This document shows positions 44,793 to 53,015 of a DNA stretch of 64,000 nucleotides, piece after piece (positions within the stretch are counted from its first letter, which is position 1; each line of letters opens with the position of its first letter). The translations under genes and the position numbers were made by a program. Source of the DNA: Rhodocyclaceae bacterium (lineage in GTDB: Bacteria; Pseudomonadota; Gammaproteobacteria; Burkholderiales; Rhodocyclaceae); the NCBI GenBank assembly GCA_008080565.1, contig VIKE01000005.1, forward strand, positions 1 to 64,000, read 5' to 3'. The notes under the pieces were generated by a model that saw only the letters and a list, made by a program, of their open reading frames with translations, did not search any database and had not been told where the DNA came from.

Positions 44793-45098
44793 ATGTTTCT
44801 CGCCATGAACCGTTTTCGCATCGCGCTCGGCAAGGAGGACGATTTCGTCGCCCACTGGCGCAACCGCAACAGCTATCTCAGCGAGGTGCCCGGCTTCGTC
44901 TCCTTCAACCTGCTGCGCGGCGATACCAACGAAGAGCGCACACTGTTCGCCTCGCACACGGTCTGGAATTCCGAGCAGGCGTTCGCCGACTGGACGCAGT
45001 CGGACGCCTTCCGCAAGGCGCACATGCAGGCCGGCCAGTCGCCGCGCGATTTCTACCTCGGCCCGCCGCAACTGGAGCTGTTCGAAGCCGTGCTTTAG
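44793..45098 (+). CDS. Antibiotic biosynthesis monooxygenase (ABM)-domain protein
   Basis: The 101-residue protein has the ABM/IsdG dimeric alpha-beta barrel pattern: FLAMNRFRIALGKEDDFVAH, then VPGFVSFNLLRGD and SHTVWNSEQAFADWTQSDAF. Some relatives degrade heme; the sequence WNS-x-EAF is the common ABM motif. The ATG at 44793 follows CAGGAG. It overlaps the convergent nnrS gene by 4 bp. The precise activity is not clear, but a heme-linked role would suit the NnrS neighbour. Confidence 0.78.
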   Translation: MFLAMNRFRIALGKEDDFVAHWRNRNSYLSEVPGFVSFNLLRGDTNEERTLFASHTVWNSEQAFADWTQSDAFRKAHMQAGQSPRDFYLGPPQLELFEAVL

Positions 45099-46255
45099 TG
45101 TTCGCGGCCGTCGATGCGCGGCTGCAACAGGATCGGAATGTAGCGCCAGGCGAGGATGCCGAAGGCGATGAACCAGCAGGTCGCCGACAGGTGGATCCAG
45201 CCGAAATAGGCGGTCGGGGCAAATTGCGGGGCGACAATGCGGGCGACCAGGGCGACGAGCATGATGATCAGCACCAGCTTGTCGCCGCCATCGAAGGTGA
45301 CCTTGCGCCCGGTATGGCCCTTGGAAATGCGCACGATCATGCCCGGAATGACCAGGCCCATGGCGCCGAAGGTGAATAAATGGACGGACACCGAGCCGAT
45401 CCAGACAAAGCTCATGACGTGGCCGAGCGCTTCGATCAAAAGCTGGGCGACGATGCACAGATAGCCGATGTACATGACGCCGATGTCGAGACGCTTGAAG
45501 GCCTGTTGCGGTTTCCAGAAAACGAAGCGGATCGCCAGCAGCACCGCCAGCGCCAGCGAGATTGCTGCGGTCAACGGGCGGGGCAGGGCAAATTCCAGAA
45601 TCAGCATGAGGCCGAGCAGCTTGATCGCCATGTCCAGCCCTGGATGGCGCAGGATTTGCGCCTGGAAGGCCGCCTTCATGAAACCGGTCAGCGTTCGTTC
45701 GAGCATGACCAGGAAGGCCAGGCGAAAGAGCGCCATGGCCATGCTGTAGCCGGCCGTGAAGTCGCCACCTTCGAGCATCCAGTATTTGGCCAGCAGAAAG
45801 CCGGGCAACATGATCAGGAAAAAAGCGTTATCGCGGTAACTGTCCGCGTCGCGATGGCGGATCAGCGTCCACAGCAGCATGGCCACGATGCTGCCGAGAA
45901 AGAGATTGTTGCTGAGCAGGAACCAGGCTTTTGGCCAGCTGCCGCCAAAGCTCATGCCGATACGCTCAATCATCCAGGCGGCGGCCAGCAGCATCAGTGC
46001 CGGGCCGTGGTAGCCGCGAATATTCACCCAGTTCTTGGTCGAGGTCAGCAGGAAGCCGCCGAGCACCGCCCAGCCGAAGCCGAAGAACATTTCATGGGCG
46101 TGCCACTGGACAGTGGTGAAGGTCGCCGTCGGCGCCGCAATGGCACCACTGAAGATCAAAGCCCAGGCGACCGGCAGGACCATCCCGGCCAGGCAGGCCA
46201 GCGTGAAAAACGGCCGGAAGCCGACCAGCCAGAATGGGTGGGTTGAGAAACGCAT
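45095..46255 (-). CDS. nnrS: NnrS family protein
   Basis: The 386-residue integral membrane protein has about twelve hydrophobic segments and the family's conserved histidine-rich blocks: WHAHEMFFGFGWAVLGGFLL, VSVHLFTFGAMGLVIPGMIVR and GWIHLSATCWF. NnrS binds heme and copper and protects against nitrosative stress, mostly in denitrifiers and relatives. I saw no clear FNR- or NnrR-type dyad just upstream. The gene stands alone on its strand. Confidence 0.9.
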   Translation of the reverse strand: MRFSTHPFWLVGFRPFFTLACLAGMVLPVAWALIFSGAIAAPTATFTTVQWHAHEMFFGFGWAVLGGFLLTSTKNWVNIRGYHGPALMLLAAAWMIERIGMSFGGSWPKAWFLLSNNLFLGSIVAMLLWTLIRHRDADSYRDNAFFLIMLPGFLLAKYWMLEGGDFTAGYSMAMALFRLAFLVMLERTLTGFMKAAFQAQILRHPGLDMAIKLLGLMLILEFALPRPLTAAISLALAVLLAIRFVFWKPQQAFKRLDIGVMYIGYLCIVAQLLIEALGHVMSFVWIGSVSVHLFTFGAMGLVIPGMIVRISKGHTGRKVTFDGGDKLVLIIMLVALVARIVAPQFAPTAYFGWIHLSATCWFIAFGILAWRYIPILLQPRIDGREH

Positions 46256-46419
46256 GTGAACCTATTGCCAAAGAGTCGATCGAAGTGGCAAGTTTAGCCA
46301 CAGTCGGCTGGGCGAAACTTGATTTATCCCCGGCTCGTCACGCATCGGACTTAACATTGGCGTAAAATCCGTCACTTGGCCGCGAGCGAGGGGACCGGCC
46401 TGTATTCATAAGGAAAATG

Positions 46420-47664
46420 ATGAAGCGTGTGGACGATTTCCGCTTGCGGCTTGGCAAGCACGAGCTAGTACCAATCATGATCGGCGGCATGGGAGTTGAT
46501 ATTTCGAGTGCCGATCTAGCCGTCGAGGTCGCCCGTCTGGGTGGCGTCGGGCACATCTCCGACGCAATGATCAAGACCGTGTCGGATCGCCGCTACAAGA
46601 CCAAGTTCGTCAAGGAAAAGCTCGCGCTTTACAAGTACAACGTCGAGAACGAAGACAAGTCACCGGTCAAATTCGATCTCGGCAAGCTGGTTGAAGCAAC
46701 CCGTCTGCACGTAGAAGAGGCCATGTCGCGCAAAAAAGGCGACGGCATGATCTTCATCAACTGCATGGAAAAGCTGACCATGAACGCGCCGAAAGAGACG
46801 CTCAAGGTCCGCATGGAAGCCGCGATGGATTCCGGCATCGAAGGCATTACCCTGGCGGCCGGCCTGCACCTTGGCTCGTTTGCGCTGATCGAAGAGCACC
46901 CGCGTTTCCGCGACGTCCAACTCGGCATCATCGTTTCCTCGGTGCGCGCCCTGCAACTGTTCCTCAAAAAGAGCATGCGCACCGGCCGCCTCCCCGACTA
47001 CATCGTGGTCGAAGGCCCGCTGGCCGGCGGTCACCTTGGCTTCGGCATGGACTGGGCCAAGTACGACCTGGCGACCATCGTCGCCGAAGTCATCCAGTTC
47101 CTGAAGAACGAGCACCTCGACATTCCAGTCATTCCGGCCGGTGGCATCTTCACCGGCTCCGATGCGACTGCCTTCCTTGAGGCCGGTGCCGCCGCCGTGC
47201 AGGTCGCCACCCGCTTCACCGTCTCCGAAGAATGTGGTCTGCCGGAAAAGGTCAAGCAGGAATACTTCAAGGCCAGCGAGGACGACATCGAGGTCAACCA
47301 GATTTCCCCGACCGGTTACCCGATGCGCATGATCAAGAGCAGCCCGGGCATCGGTTCGGGCATCCGCCCGAACTGCGAAGCCTACGGCTACCTGCTCGAC
47401 GCCAACGGCAGGTGCGCCTACGTGACCGCCTATAACCGCGAAGTGGCCTTGCACCCGGATGCCCGCAAGATCTCGGTGATGGACAAGACCTGTCTGTGCA
47501 CCCACATGCGCAACTTCGATATCTGGACCTGTGGCCACTTGACCTACCGGCTCAAGGACACAACGCGCAAGGCAGCCGACGGCAGCTATCAGCTGCTGAC
47601 TGCTGAGCATATTTTCAAGGACTATCAGTTCAGCACTGAACAGAAGATCGCCCTGCCGGAATAA
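46420..47664 (+). CDS. Nitronate monooxygenase / 2-nitropropane dioxygenase-like flavoprotein
   Basis: The 414-residue TIM-barrel flavoprotein has the family's start (PIMIGGMGVDISSADLAVEV), the VEGPLAGGHLGFGMDW block with the catalytic-type histidine and the FMN phosphate site IPAGGIFTGSDATAFLEAGA plus VQVATRF. A C-terminal cysteine-containing segment (MDKTCLCTHMRNFDIWTCGH) is extra relative to short nitronate monooxygenases. ATG 46420 suits the AAGGA spacing slightly better than ATG 46417. It may oxidise nitronates or act as an enoyl reductase; the physiological substrate is unknown. Confidence 0.8.
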   Translation: MKRVDDFRLRLGKHELVPIMIGGMGVDISSADLAVEVARLGGVGHISDAMIKTVSDRRYKTKFVKEKLALYKYNVENEDKSPVKFDLGKLVEATRLHVEEAMSRKKGDGMIFINCMEKLTMNAPKETLKVRMEAAMDSGIEGITLAAGLHLGSFALIEEHPRFRDVQLGIIVSSVRALQLFLKKSMRTGRLPDYIVVEGPLAGGHLGFGMDWAKYDLATIVAEVIQFLKNEHLDIPVIPAGGIFTGSDATAFLEAGAAAVQVATRFTVSEECGLPEKVKQEYFKASEDDIEVNQISPTGYPMRMIKSSPGIGSGIRPNCEAYGYLLDANGRCAYVTAYNREVALHPDARKISVMDKTCLCTHMRNFDIWTCGHLTYRLKDTTRKAADGSYQLLTAEHIFKDYQFSTEQKIALPE

Positions 47665-47734
47665 CTGCGAACCAGGCTGCGCTGGAGCGGTGCTTGCCGT
47701 GTAGCCAGTCCGGGATGTTGACGAAATTCGACTG

Positions 47735-48967
47735 ATGACGATTGCCAATCTATTTCGCCGGGCCGCGCGGGCGTGTGCACTCAACGGGGTGCTTCCGGTC
47801 CTTGCCGGTTCAGTCGTTCTCGCCGTCGCCCATCCTGCCATTGCCGAGCCCGAGCATGACTCGGCCATTAGCCTGCAGGGATTCGGAACGTTTGGTTTGG
47901 CCCGAACGAATTCAGATGACGTCGAGTTCGTCCGGGACATTTCCCAGCCCCGGGGTGTCGGTAAAGACTGGAGTGCGTTGATTGACAGCGTCCTCGGTCT
48001 GCAAGCGGCCTGGCACATCAATCCGCAGCTTGAAGCGGTAGTTCAGGCAACCAGTCGCTATCGTTACGACAAGACCTTTACCCCGGATATTTCCTGGGCC
48101 TTCCTGAAATATGATCCGATCCCCAATCTGAGCCTGCGGGCCGGTCGGCTGGGTACGGAATTCTTCATGATGGCCGATTCGCGTTGGGTCGGTTATTCCT
48201 TCCTGACGGTCCGCCCGCCCGGCGATTACTTCTGGTATTTGCCTTTCTACAGCATTCACGGTGCCGATGCAGCGATCACCGTCCCCCTTGGCGAAAGCGT
48301 TCTGCGCGCCAAGGTTTTCTACGGCCATTCCGACGGCCGGATCCCGTTGGCTGACGAGCAGTGGGATATTGCCGACTCTCCGATGCTGGGTGGTTACCTC
48401 GAATACCAGCGTGGTCCCTGGCAGGTCCGGGCAAGCTACGCCAATATTGAATTCAAGAACGACTTGCCGATCGCGCCCGTCTTGAAAAAGGCGGTCGGCG
48501 CCACCCTTTCTGCGCAGGATGCGGCCTTCCTGGCGACGCATGGCACGCGGACCCACTATTACTCACTGGGCTTGGTTTACGATCGCGGCCCCTGGCAAGC
48601 GCAGTTGATGCTCAATCACATTGAGCAGGGTAGCCAGGCGCTGGAGAGTTCAGATGGTGGGTACGCACTGGTCGGCTACCGGATTGGCCAAGTAACGCCT
48701 TATCTCGGCTATTCCTGGGTGCTCTCCAGATCGCGTGGCAATGCGCCAAGTGCTGTCGCTGCGTATGTCATGCAGGATTCACATGCCGACCAGCAGACCA
48801 TTTTTGCCGGCATGCGCTGGGATGTCGCCCGGAATGTAGCTGTCAAGGCGCAATGGGATGGCATCCGTGGCGAGGCATCGTCGCTTTTCCCCTATCGCCA
48901 GGACAGCCGGGCGCGGTGGGATGGCGAAATGGATGTGTTTTCGCTGACCGTGGATTTCGTTTTCTGA
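47735..48967 (+). CDS. Outer-membrane porin-like beta-barrel protein
   Basis: The 410-residue protein has a signal peptide (cut after AIAEP region: VLAVAHPAIAEP) and then alternating amphipathic strands ending in a C-terminal phenylalanine (FSLTVDFVF), the outer-membrane barrel signature. Segments such as SLRAGRLGTEFFMMADSRW and YDRGPWQAQLMLNHIEQ look like porin strands. It stands 5 bp before a PstS-like protein gene, so the pair is probably one transcript. A role in anion or phosphate-linked uptake is possible but unproven. Confidence 0.75.
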   Translation: MTIANLFRRAARACALNGVLPVLAGSVVLAVAHPAIAEPEHDSAISLQGFGTFGLARTNSDDVEFVRDISQPRGVGKDWSALIDSVLGLQAAWHINPQLEAVVQATSRYRYDKTFTPDISWAFLKYDPIPNLSLRAGRLGTEFFMMADSRWVGYSFLTVRPPGDYFWYLPFYSIHGADAAITVPLGESVLRAKVFYGHSDGRIPLADEQWDIADSPMLGGYLEYQRGPWQVRASYANIEFKNDLPIAPVLKKAVGATLSAQDAAFLATHGTRTHYYSLGLVYDRGPWQAQLMLNHIEQGSQALESSDGGYALVGYRIGQVTPYLGYSWVLSRSRGNAPSAVAAYVMQDSHADQQTIFAGMRWDVARNVAVKAQWDGIRGEASSLFPYRQDSRARWDGEMDVFSLTVDFVF

Positions 48968-48971
48968 GGCC

Positions 48972-49408
48972 ATGCCACTTCGTCGCCTGATCCTTCTTGG
49001 CTCGATTTTCTGGCTGCTGGTTCAGCCAGCAGCGGAACTGCGCGCCGAACTGGTTGTTGTCGTCAATGCCCGTTGCGGTGTCGCGGCCATGACGCGCAAC
49101 GAGGTAATCAATGTTTTCTTCGGTCGCAATCGTCAGTACTTCAACGGTGCCGAGGCGCAGCCGGTGGATTTGTCTGACAATCATCCGGACCGGGGGCGTT
49201 TTTATGGCTTGCTGGTTGGCAAGGATTTGTCTGAAATCAACGCCTACTGGTCCAGGCAGGTTTTCTCAGGGCGCATGCAGCCGCCGGCCAAGGTTGGTTC
49301 GACTGAGGAGGTGCTGAAATGGGTGGTCTCCCATCCGGGGGTATTGGTTTTGTTGATCTGGCCAAGGCAGATGCTCGGGTTCGCGTGGTTTACGAGCTGA
49401 CTCCGTGA
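48972..49408 (+). pseudogene. PstS-like small periplasmic protein, frameshifted near the 3' end
   Basis: The protein starts with a signal peptide (MPLRRLILLGSIFWLLVQP) and continues with PstS-like sequence (VVVVNARCGVAAMTRNEV, NVFFGRNRQYFNG). In the annotated frame it ends HPGVLVLLIWPRQMLGFAW, which is unlike the family. If one G is added to the five-G run at 49337-49341 the protein instead continues PGGIGFVDLAKADARV and RVVYELTP to a stop at 49408, exactly as such proteins end. So either the gene carries a 1-base deletion or the sequence has a homopolymer error. The unshifted frame stops at 49400. Confidence 0.7.
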
Positions 49409-49430
49409 ATGAATATTTTTGGGGTTTTCA

Positions 49431-49502
49431 TTGAACGTTGAGCTGATAGGCATGGTCATCATCTTTGTGGCCATTGCGGTGATTGTCATCAAGCTGGGGT
49501 AA
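49431..49502 (+). CDS. Possible 23-residue single-span membrane peptide
   Basis: From a TTG at 49431 the frame encodes NVELIGMVIIFVAIAVIVIKLG after the start residue, a clean hydrophobic helix with a charged end, then TAA. There is no strong ribosome site, and an internal ATG at 49452 would shorten it to 16 residues. It lies between the PstS-like gene and the CBS gene. Tiny membrane peptides are real in bacteria, but this one is only suggestive. Confidence 0.2.
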   Translation: MNVELIGMVIIFVAIAVIVIKLG

Positions 49503-49575
49503 TCTCCGCGTGTGCTGTGCGTTCCGGCTTGCCGGGATCACGCCGCTGATTTTTACAACAACGCAGGAGACAAAC

Positions 49576-50013
49576 ATGCCAAATCGAATCATCAGCAATA
49601 TCATCGCCGGCCAAACTGTCGTTTCGGCTACCAAGGAAAGCACCGTTCGCGAAGCTTGCAGCCTGATGGCCCAAAAGCGGATCGGTGCCTTGCTTGTTGT
49701 TGAAAGCAACCGGATCGTTGGCATCTTCACCGAACGTGATGCCCTCAACAAGGTCTTGGCTGGCAATCTGGATCCGGATAAAACCACTTTGGCGCAGGTT
49801 ATGGTGGCCAATCCGCAAACGATTCGAGCTGACAAGCCTCTGGGCTATGCCTTGCAGTTCATGGTCGATGGCGGTTTTCGCCATGTCCCGGTGGTCGATC
49901 AAAACGGCGCCCCGTTGGGTATGGTATCGGCGCGCGATGCCTTGGGTCAGGATATGGTGCAGCTCGAACGCGACCTGAAACTCAGGGAGCATCTCGAGGA
50001 AAATATCGCCTAA
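49576..50013 (+). CDS. CBS-domain pair protein
   Basis: The 145-residue protein is a tandem CBS (Bateman) module: TVREACSLMAQKRIGALLVV with IVGIFTERDALNKVL, then PLGYALQFMVDGGFRHVPVV with GMVSARDALG. Such stand-alone pairs bind adenine nucleotides and regulate partners. The ATG at 49576 follows CAGGAGA. A coding frame exists upstream but lacks CBS similarity. It converges on truC, with a 4-bp overlap. The partner is unknown. Confidence 0.87.
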   Translation: MPNRIISNIIAGQTVVSATKESTVREACSLMAQKRIGALLVVESNRIVGIFTERDALNKVLAGNLDPDKTTLAQVMVANPQTIRADKPLGYALQFMVDGGFRHVPVVDQNGAPLGMVSARDALGQDMVQLERDLKLREHLEENIA

Positions 50014-50777
50014 GCGCCTTCAGAGGGCCAGCCAAAACGCGCCAGTATGGCGGCGAATTCGCCGGATACTGGCACTTTTATTTCCATGCGCCGTCCATCC
50101 GCCGGATGCTTGAAGGTCATCGCGACGCACGCCAGCAACAGGCGATTGGCGCCGAGATGCTCGGCAAAATAACGATTGTGCCGTCCCTTGCCGTAGGTGG
50201 CGTCGCCAATGATCGGGTGGGCAATGTGTTTGAGGTGGCGCCTGATCTGGTGGCGGCGGCCGGTGATTGGCTCCAGTTCGAGCAGGGCATAGCGGCTGTT
50301 CGGGTAACGATCCACCGCGACCGGCAGTTCGATTTCCGCCAGTTTCCGGAAGTGGGTCAGTGCTGCTTGCGCCTCGGTACTGCTGCGCTCCCCCTGGAAT
50401 TCATAGGCGTCGCGTTGTCTTGAAAGCGCGTGGTCGATGCTGCCCGATTCCGGCGGGTATCCGCGGACGACGGCAAGATATCGCTTTTCCACCGTGCCGG
50501 CTTCGAATTGTCGCCCGAGGAGGCTGGCTATTTCCTTGCTCAGTCCGAAGAGCAGGACGCCGGACGTGCCACGATCGAGACGGTGGGCTGGCCAGACGTA
50601 CTGGCCGATCTGGTTGCGCAGGATTTGAATCGCGAAGCGCGTTTCGTGACGGTCGATTTCCGAGCGGTGAACGAGCAGTCCGGGCGGCTTGTCGATGACG
50701 ACGATCTGCTCGTCACGATAGAGGATGGGCAGCGGCGACTCAGCCTCAGTGCTACGGTCAACCGGAATTTCAGGCAA
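50010..50777 (-). CDS. truC: tRNA pseudouridine-65 synthase-like (TruC/RluA family)
   Basis: The 255-residue pseudouridine synthase has VVIDKPPGLLVHRSEID, the catalytic-aspartate motif AHRLDRGTSGVLLFGLS and the conserved tail TGRRHQIRRHLKHIAHPIIGD, which together point to TruC rather than the rRNA enzymes. No ATG fits. A TTG at 50777 lies nine bases after GAGGA and overlaps the upstream lyase gene by 8 bp, so coupled translation from TTG is my choice. The N-terminal residues (PEIPVDRS) come from a partial copy of the dispersed motif. Confidence 0.82.
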   Translation of the reverse strand: MPEIPVDRSTEAESPLPILYRDEQIVVIDKPPGLLVHRSEIDRHETRFAIQILRNQIGQYVWPAHRLDRGTSGVLLFGLSKEIASLLGRQFEAGTVEKRYLAVVRGYPPESGSIDHALSRQRDAYEFQGERSSTEAQAALTHFRKLAEIELPVAVDRYPNSRYALLELEPITGRRHQIRRHLKHIAHPIIGDATYGKGRHNRYFAEHLGANRLLLACVAMTFKHPADGRRMEIKVPVSGEFAAILARFGWPSEGA

Positions 50778-50781
50778 AAAA
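50752..50781 (-). repeat. Dispersed motif, partial copy inside the truC start
   Basis: On the minus strand it reads TTTTTTGCCTGAAATTCCGGT, continuing TGACCGTAG; 14 of 15 bases match the core ATTCCGGTTGACCGT of the intergenic copies. It overlaps the lyase stop and supplies the first truC codons, so a normally intergenic element seems to have become coding. Confidence 0.5.
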
Positions 50782-51753
50782 GCGAATCCTCGCTGCTGCC
50801 GGAATATCCATTCCGGTAACGTGGGCGCGGTCGAGCAGTTCCCAGAAGTAGCGGTAGGAGGCGCGGTCATGCAGCTTGCCGTCGTGCTGGATCGGGCCCC
50901 AATCCTTGTCCTGGGCGGCAATCAGGATATCGGCGGCAGCCTGGACTTCGGTGAAGTCGGGGCGCATGGCTTCAATGATCGGGACAATCTGGTTCGGGTG
51001 GATGCTCCACATGCGCAGGTAGCCGAATTCGGTCCGGGCGCGTCGGGCATCGCTGCGGATGTACTCGATGTCTTTCAGTTCTGTCGTCACGTTGTGCGAG
51101 GGAACCACGCCGCAGGCCAGCGCGGCGGCGCTGATCTCGCACTTGGCGCGAGTGACCAGCGGATGCTCAAACTGGCCGGGGCTCTTCATGGCATACCCGG
51201 GAATGGCGCCGTGGTGACCCGAGACAAAATCCATCAGGCCAAAATCCAGGCTCTCGACGCCGGGAATGGCGGCGATTTCCCATACTTCGCGCAAGGCGCC
51301 ATGGGTTTCGATCAGCACATGGACCGGAATCCTGCGGTCAACGCCAAAATTCTGCTCAATTTCACGGAGGGCTTCGATCTGCACTTGAACATCGCCCGCG
51401 CTGCACGGTTTGGGCAGGGTGATGAACGGGAGCCTGCTACCGGCAATGCCGACCAGGGTGTCCATATCCTGCCGCCAGTGCGGGTGGGTGACGTCGTGGA
51501 CACGGGCGCCGACCCGGTTGAAACGATTTTCATCACTCATGATCACGCCGGCCGCCATTTCGGCATGCTCACGCTCGGCGCCGGCATGGGCGCCGTCTTC
51601 GCAGTCGCAAGTGATGTCGAAGATCGGGCCGAGTTCGTTCTGCAATTGCAGCGCCTTCTTCATCAGCTTTTCCGAGCCGGCGTAATGGTCGACTGCGGGC
51701 AGGATGGGGAAGGGCTTTTCGCCGGAAAAAAGAACGGCTTTCGGATGGCGCAT
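50770..51753 (-). CDS. HpcH/HpaI aldolase-citrate lyase family protein (malyl-CoA lyase-like)
   Basis: The 327-residue protein is a CitE-like TIM barrel: FDITCDCEDGAHAGAEREHA holds the metal-binding acidic residues, LPFITLPKPCSAGDVQVQ and IPVHVLIETHGALREVWEI follow, and LDFGLMDFVSGHHGAIPGYAM is the substrate loop. This matches L-malyl-CoA/beta-methylmalyl-CoA lyase relatives. It lies 78 bp downstream of mdh, beyond a strong hairpin, so it may be transcribed by read-through. A link to malate or glyoxylate chemistry is natural beside mdh. It could also be a mesaconyl-CoA-pathway enzyme. Confidence 0.8.
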   Translation of the reverse strand: MRHPKAVLFSGEKPFPILPAVDHYAGSEKLMKKALQLQNELGPIFDITCDCEDGAHAGAEREHAEMAAGVIMSDENRFNRVGARVHDVTHPHWRQDMDTLVGIAGSRLPFITLPKPCSAGDVQVQIEALREIEQNFGVDRRIPVHVLIETHGALREVWEIAAIPGVESLDFGLMDFVSGHHGAIPGYAMKSPGQFEHPLVTRAKCEISAAALACGVVPSHNVTTELKDIEYIRSDARRARTEFGYLRMWSIHPNQIVPIIEAMRPDFTEVQAAADILIAAQDKDWGPIQHDGKLHDRASYRYFWELLDRAHVTGMDIPAAARIRFFA

Positions 51754-51773
51754 GGTTTTCGAATCCGTAAACT

Positions 51774-51804
51774 AAAAAAGGCCGCGGTATTTTACCGCGG
51801 CCTT
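51774..51804 (-). terminator. Rho-independent terminator after mdh
   Basis: On the minus strand the arms AAGGCCGCGGTA and TACCGCGGCCTT form a perfect 12-bp stem with a 3-base loop, followed by a T-run. It lies 28 bp after the mdh stop and 21 bp before the lyase start, so it should end most mdh transcripts while allowing some read-through. Confidence 0.85.
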
Positions 51805-51831
51805 CCAATGAAGCTGGGAACTAATGCTGGA

Positions 51832-52818
51832 TTACAGCATGTCCTTGACGGCTTCGGCTTCGTCGGTCAGTTCCTTGAGCGTGATGTTGATCTTCTCGCG
51901 GCTGTACTCGTCGATTTCCAGACCCTGAATGATCTTGAACGAACCACCCTTGCATTCGCACGGGAAGCCGAAAACGATACCGGCCGGAATGCCGTAGGAG
52001 CCGTCAGACGGCACGCCCAGGGTAACCCATTCGTCGGAACCGAGTACCCAGTCACGGATGTGGTCGATGGCGGCGTTGGCGGCCGAAGCAGCCGACGACA
52101 GGCCACGGGCTTCGATGATGGCGGCGCCACGCTTGCCGACGGTCGGCAGGAAAACGTCGTTGTTCCAGGCGTGATCATTGATCAGGGCCTTGACGCTGTC
52201 GCCATTCGAGGTGCAGTTGCGGTAGTCGGCGTACATCGTCGGCGAGTGGTTGCCCCAGACGACCAATTGCTTCAGCGAAGAAACTGGACGGCCGATCTTG
52301 TTGGCTAGTTGCGACAGGGCGCGGTTGTGGTCAAGGCGCAGCATGCCATGGTAGTTGTTCGGGTTGGTGCGGCCAACCTTCTTGGCAGCAGCAGCGGCGA
52401 TGAAGGCGTTGGTGTTGCACGGGTTGCCGACGACGAGAACCTTGACGTTCTCGTTGGCGTTCTCGGCAATGGCCTTGCCCTGCACCGTGAAGATGGCGCC
52501 GTTGGCGGTCAGCAGGTCAGCGCGTTCCATACCCTTGGTGCGCGGACGGGCACCAACCAGCAGGCAGACGTCGGCATCCTTGAAGGCGACGTTCGGATCA
52601 TCGGTGGCAACCATGCCGGCGAGCAGCGGGAAGGCACAGTCTTCCAGCTCCATCATCACGCCCTTGACGGCTTGCTGAGCTTGCGGCAGGTCAAGCAACT
52701 GAAGGATGACCGGCTGGTCTTTGCCGAGCATTTCGCCGGAGGCGATGCGGAACAGCAGGCTATAACCGATCTGGCCGGCGGCGCCGGTAATGGCAACGCG
52801 CATGGGGGCTTTGGACAT
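51832..52818 (-). CDS. mdh: Malate dehydrogenase
   Basis: The 328-residue enzyme oxidises malate to oxaloacetate with NAD in the TCA cycle. It has the Rossmann motif [20 protein letters not shown], the substrate-binding arginines in [17 protein letters not shown], and the catalytic histidine in [14 protein letters not shown]. These match the group of bacterial MDHs related to cytosolic types. It is divergent from a GntR regulator, with a perfect palindrome in the gap. Confidence 0.95.
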   Translation of the reverse strand: MSKAPMRVAITGAAGQIGYSLLFRIASGEMLGKDQPVILQLLDLPQAQQAVKGVMMELEDCAFPLLAGMVATDDPNVAFKDADVCLLVGARPRTKGMERADLLTANGAIFTVQGKAIAENANENVKVLVVGNPCNTNAFIAAAAAKKVGRTNPNNYHGMLRLDHNRALSQLANKIGRPVSSLKQLVVWGNHSPTMYADYRNCTSNGDSVKALINDHAWNNDVFLPTVGKRGAAIIEARGLSSAASAANAAIDHIRDWVLGSDEWVTLGVPSDGSYGIPAGIVFGFPCECKGGSFKIIQGLEIDEYSREKINITLKELTDEAEAVKDML

Positions 52819-52955
52819 GTATCGCTCCTGTTTGAAACAGCGTGGTTGAAATTGTTCGTATTTGCCCGAATACCTGCTTTGTTTGCTTCCTTGCGTCAGC
52901 AGGCACGAGAACTCAAGATGGTAAAAGTTCGGCGTCTGGCTGTCAATTCATCATC

Positions 52956-52971
52956 TGTCTTATATAAGACA
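52956..52971. promoter_or_regulatory. Perfect 16-bp palindrome, probable GntR operator
   Basis: TGTCTTATATAAGACA is a perfect dyad between mdh (start 52818) and the GntR/UTRA gene (start 53016), 45 bp upstream of the latter. GntR/HutC regulators usually bind short AT-rich palindromes like this and often regulate themselves. Matching half-sites occur upstream of acnB at 32705 and 32810. Confidence 0.6.
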
Positions 52972-53015
52972 ACTTTTCGTGGACGGTGTGGCCAAAATGT
53001 GCTGAAATTTGGACC

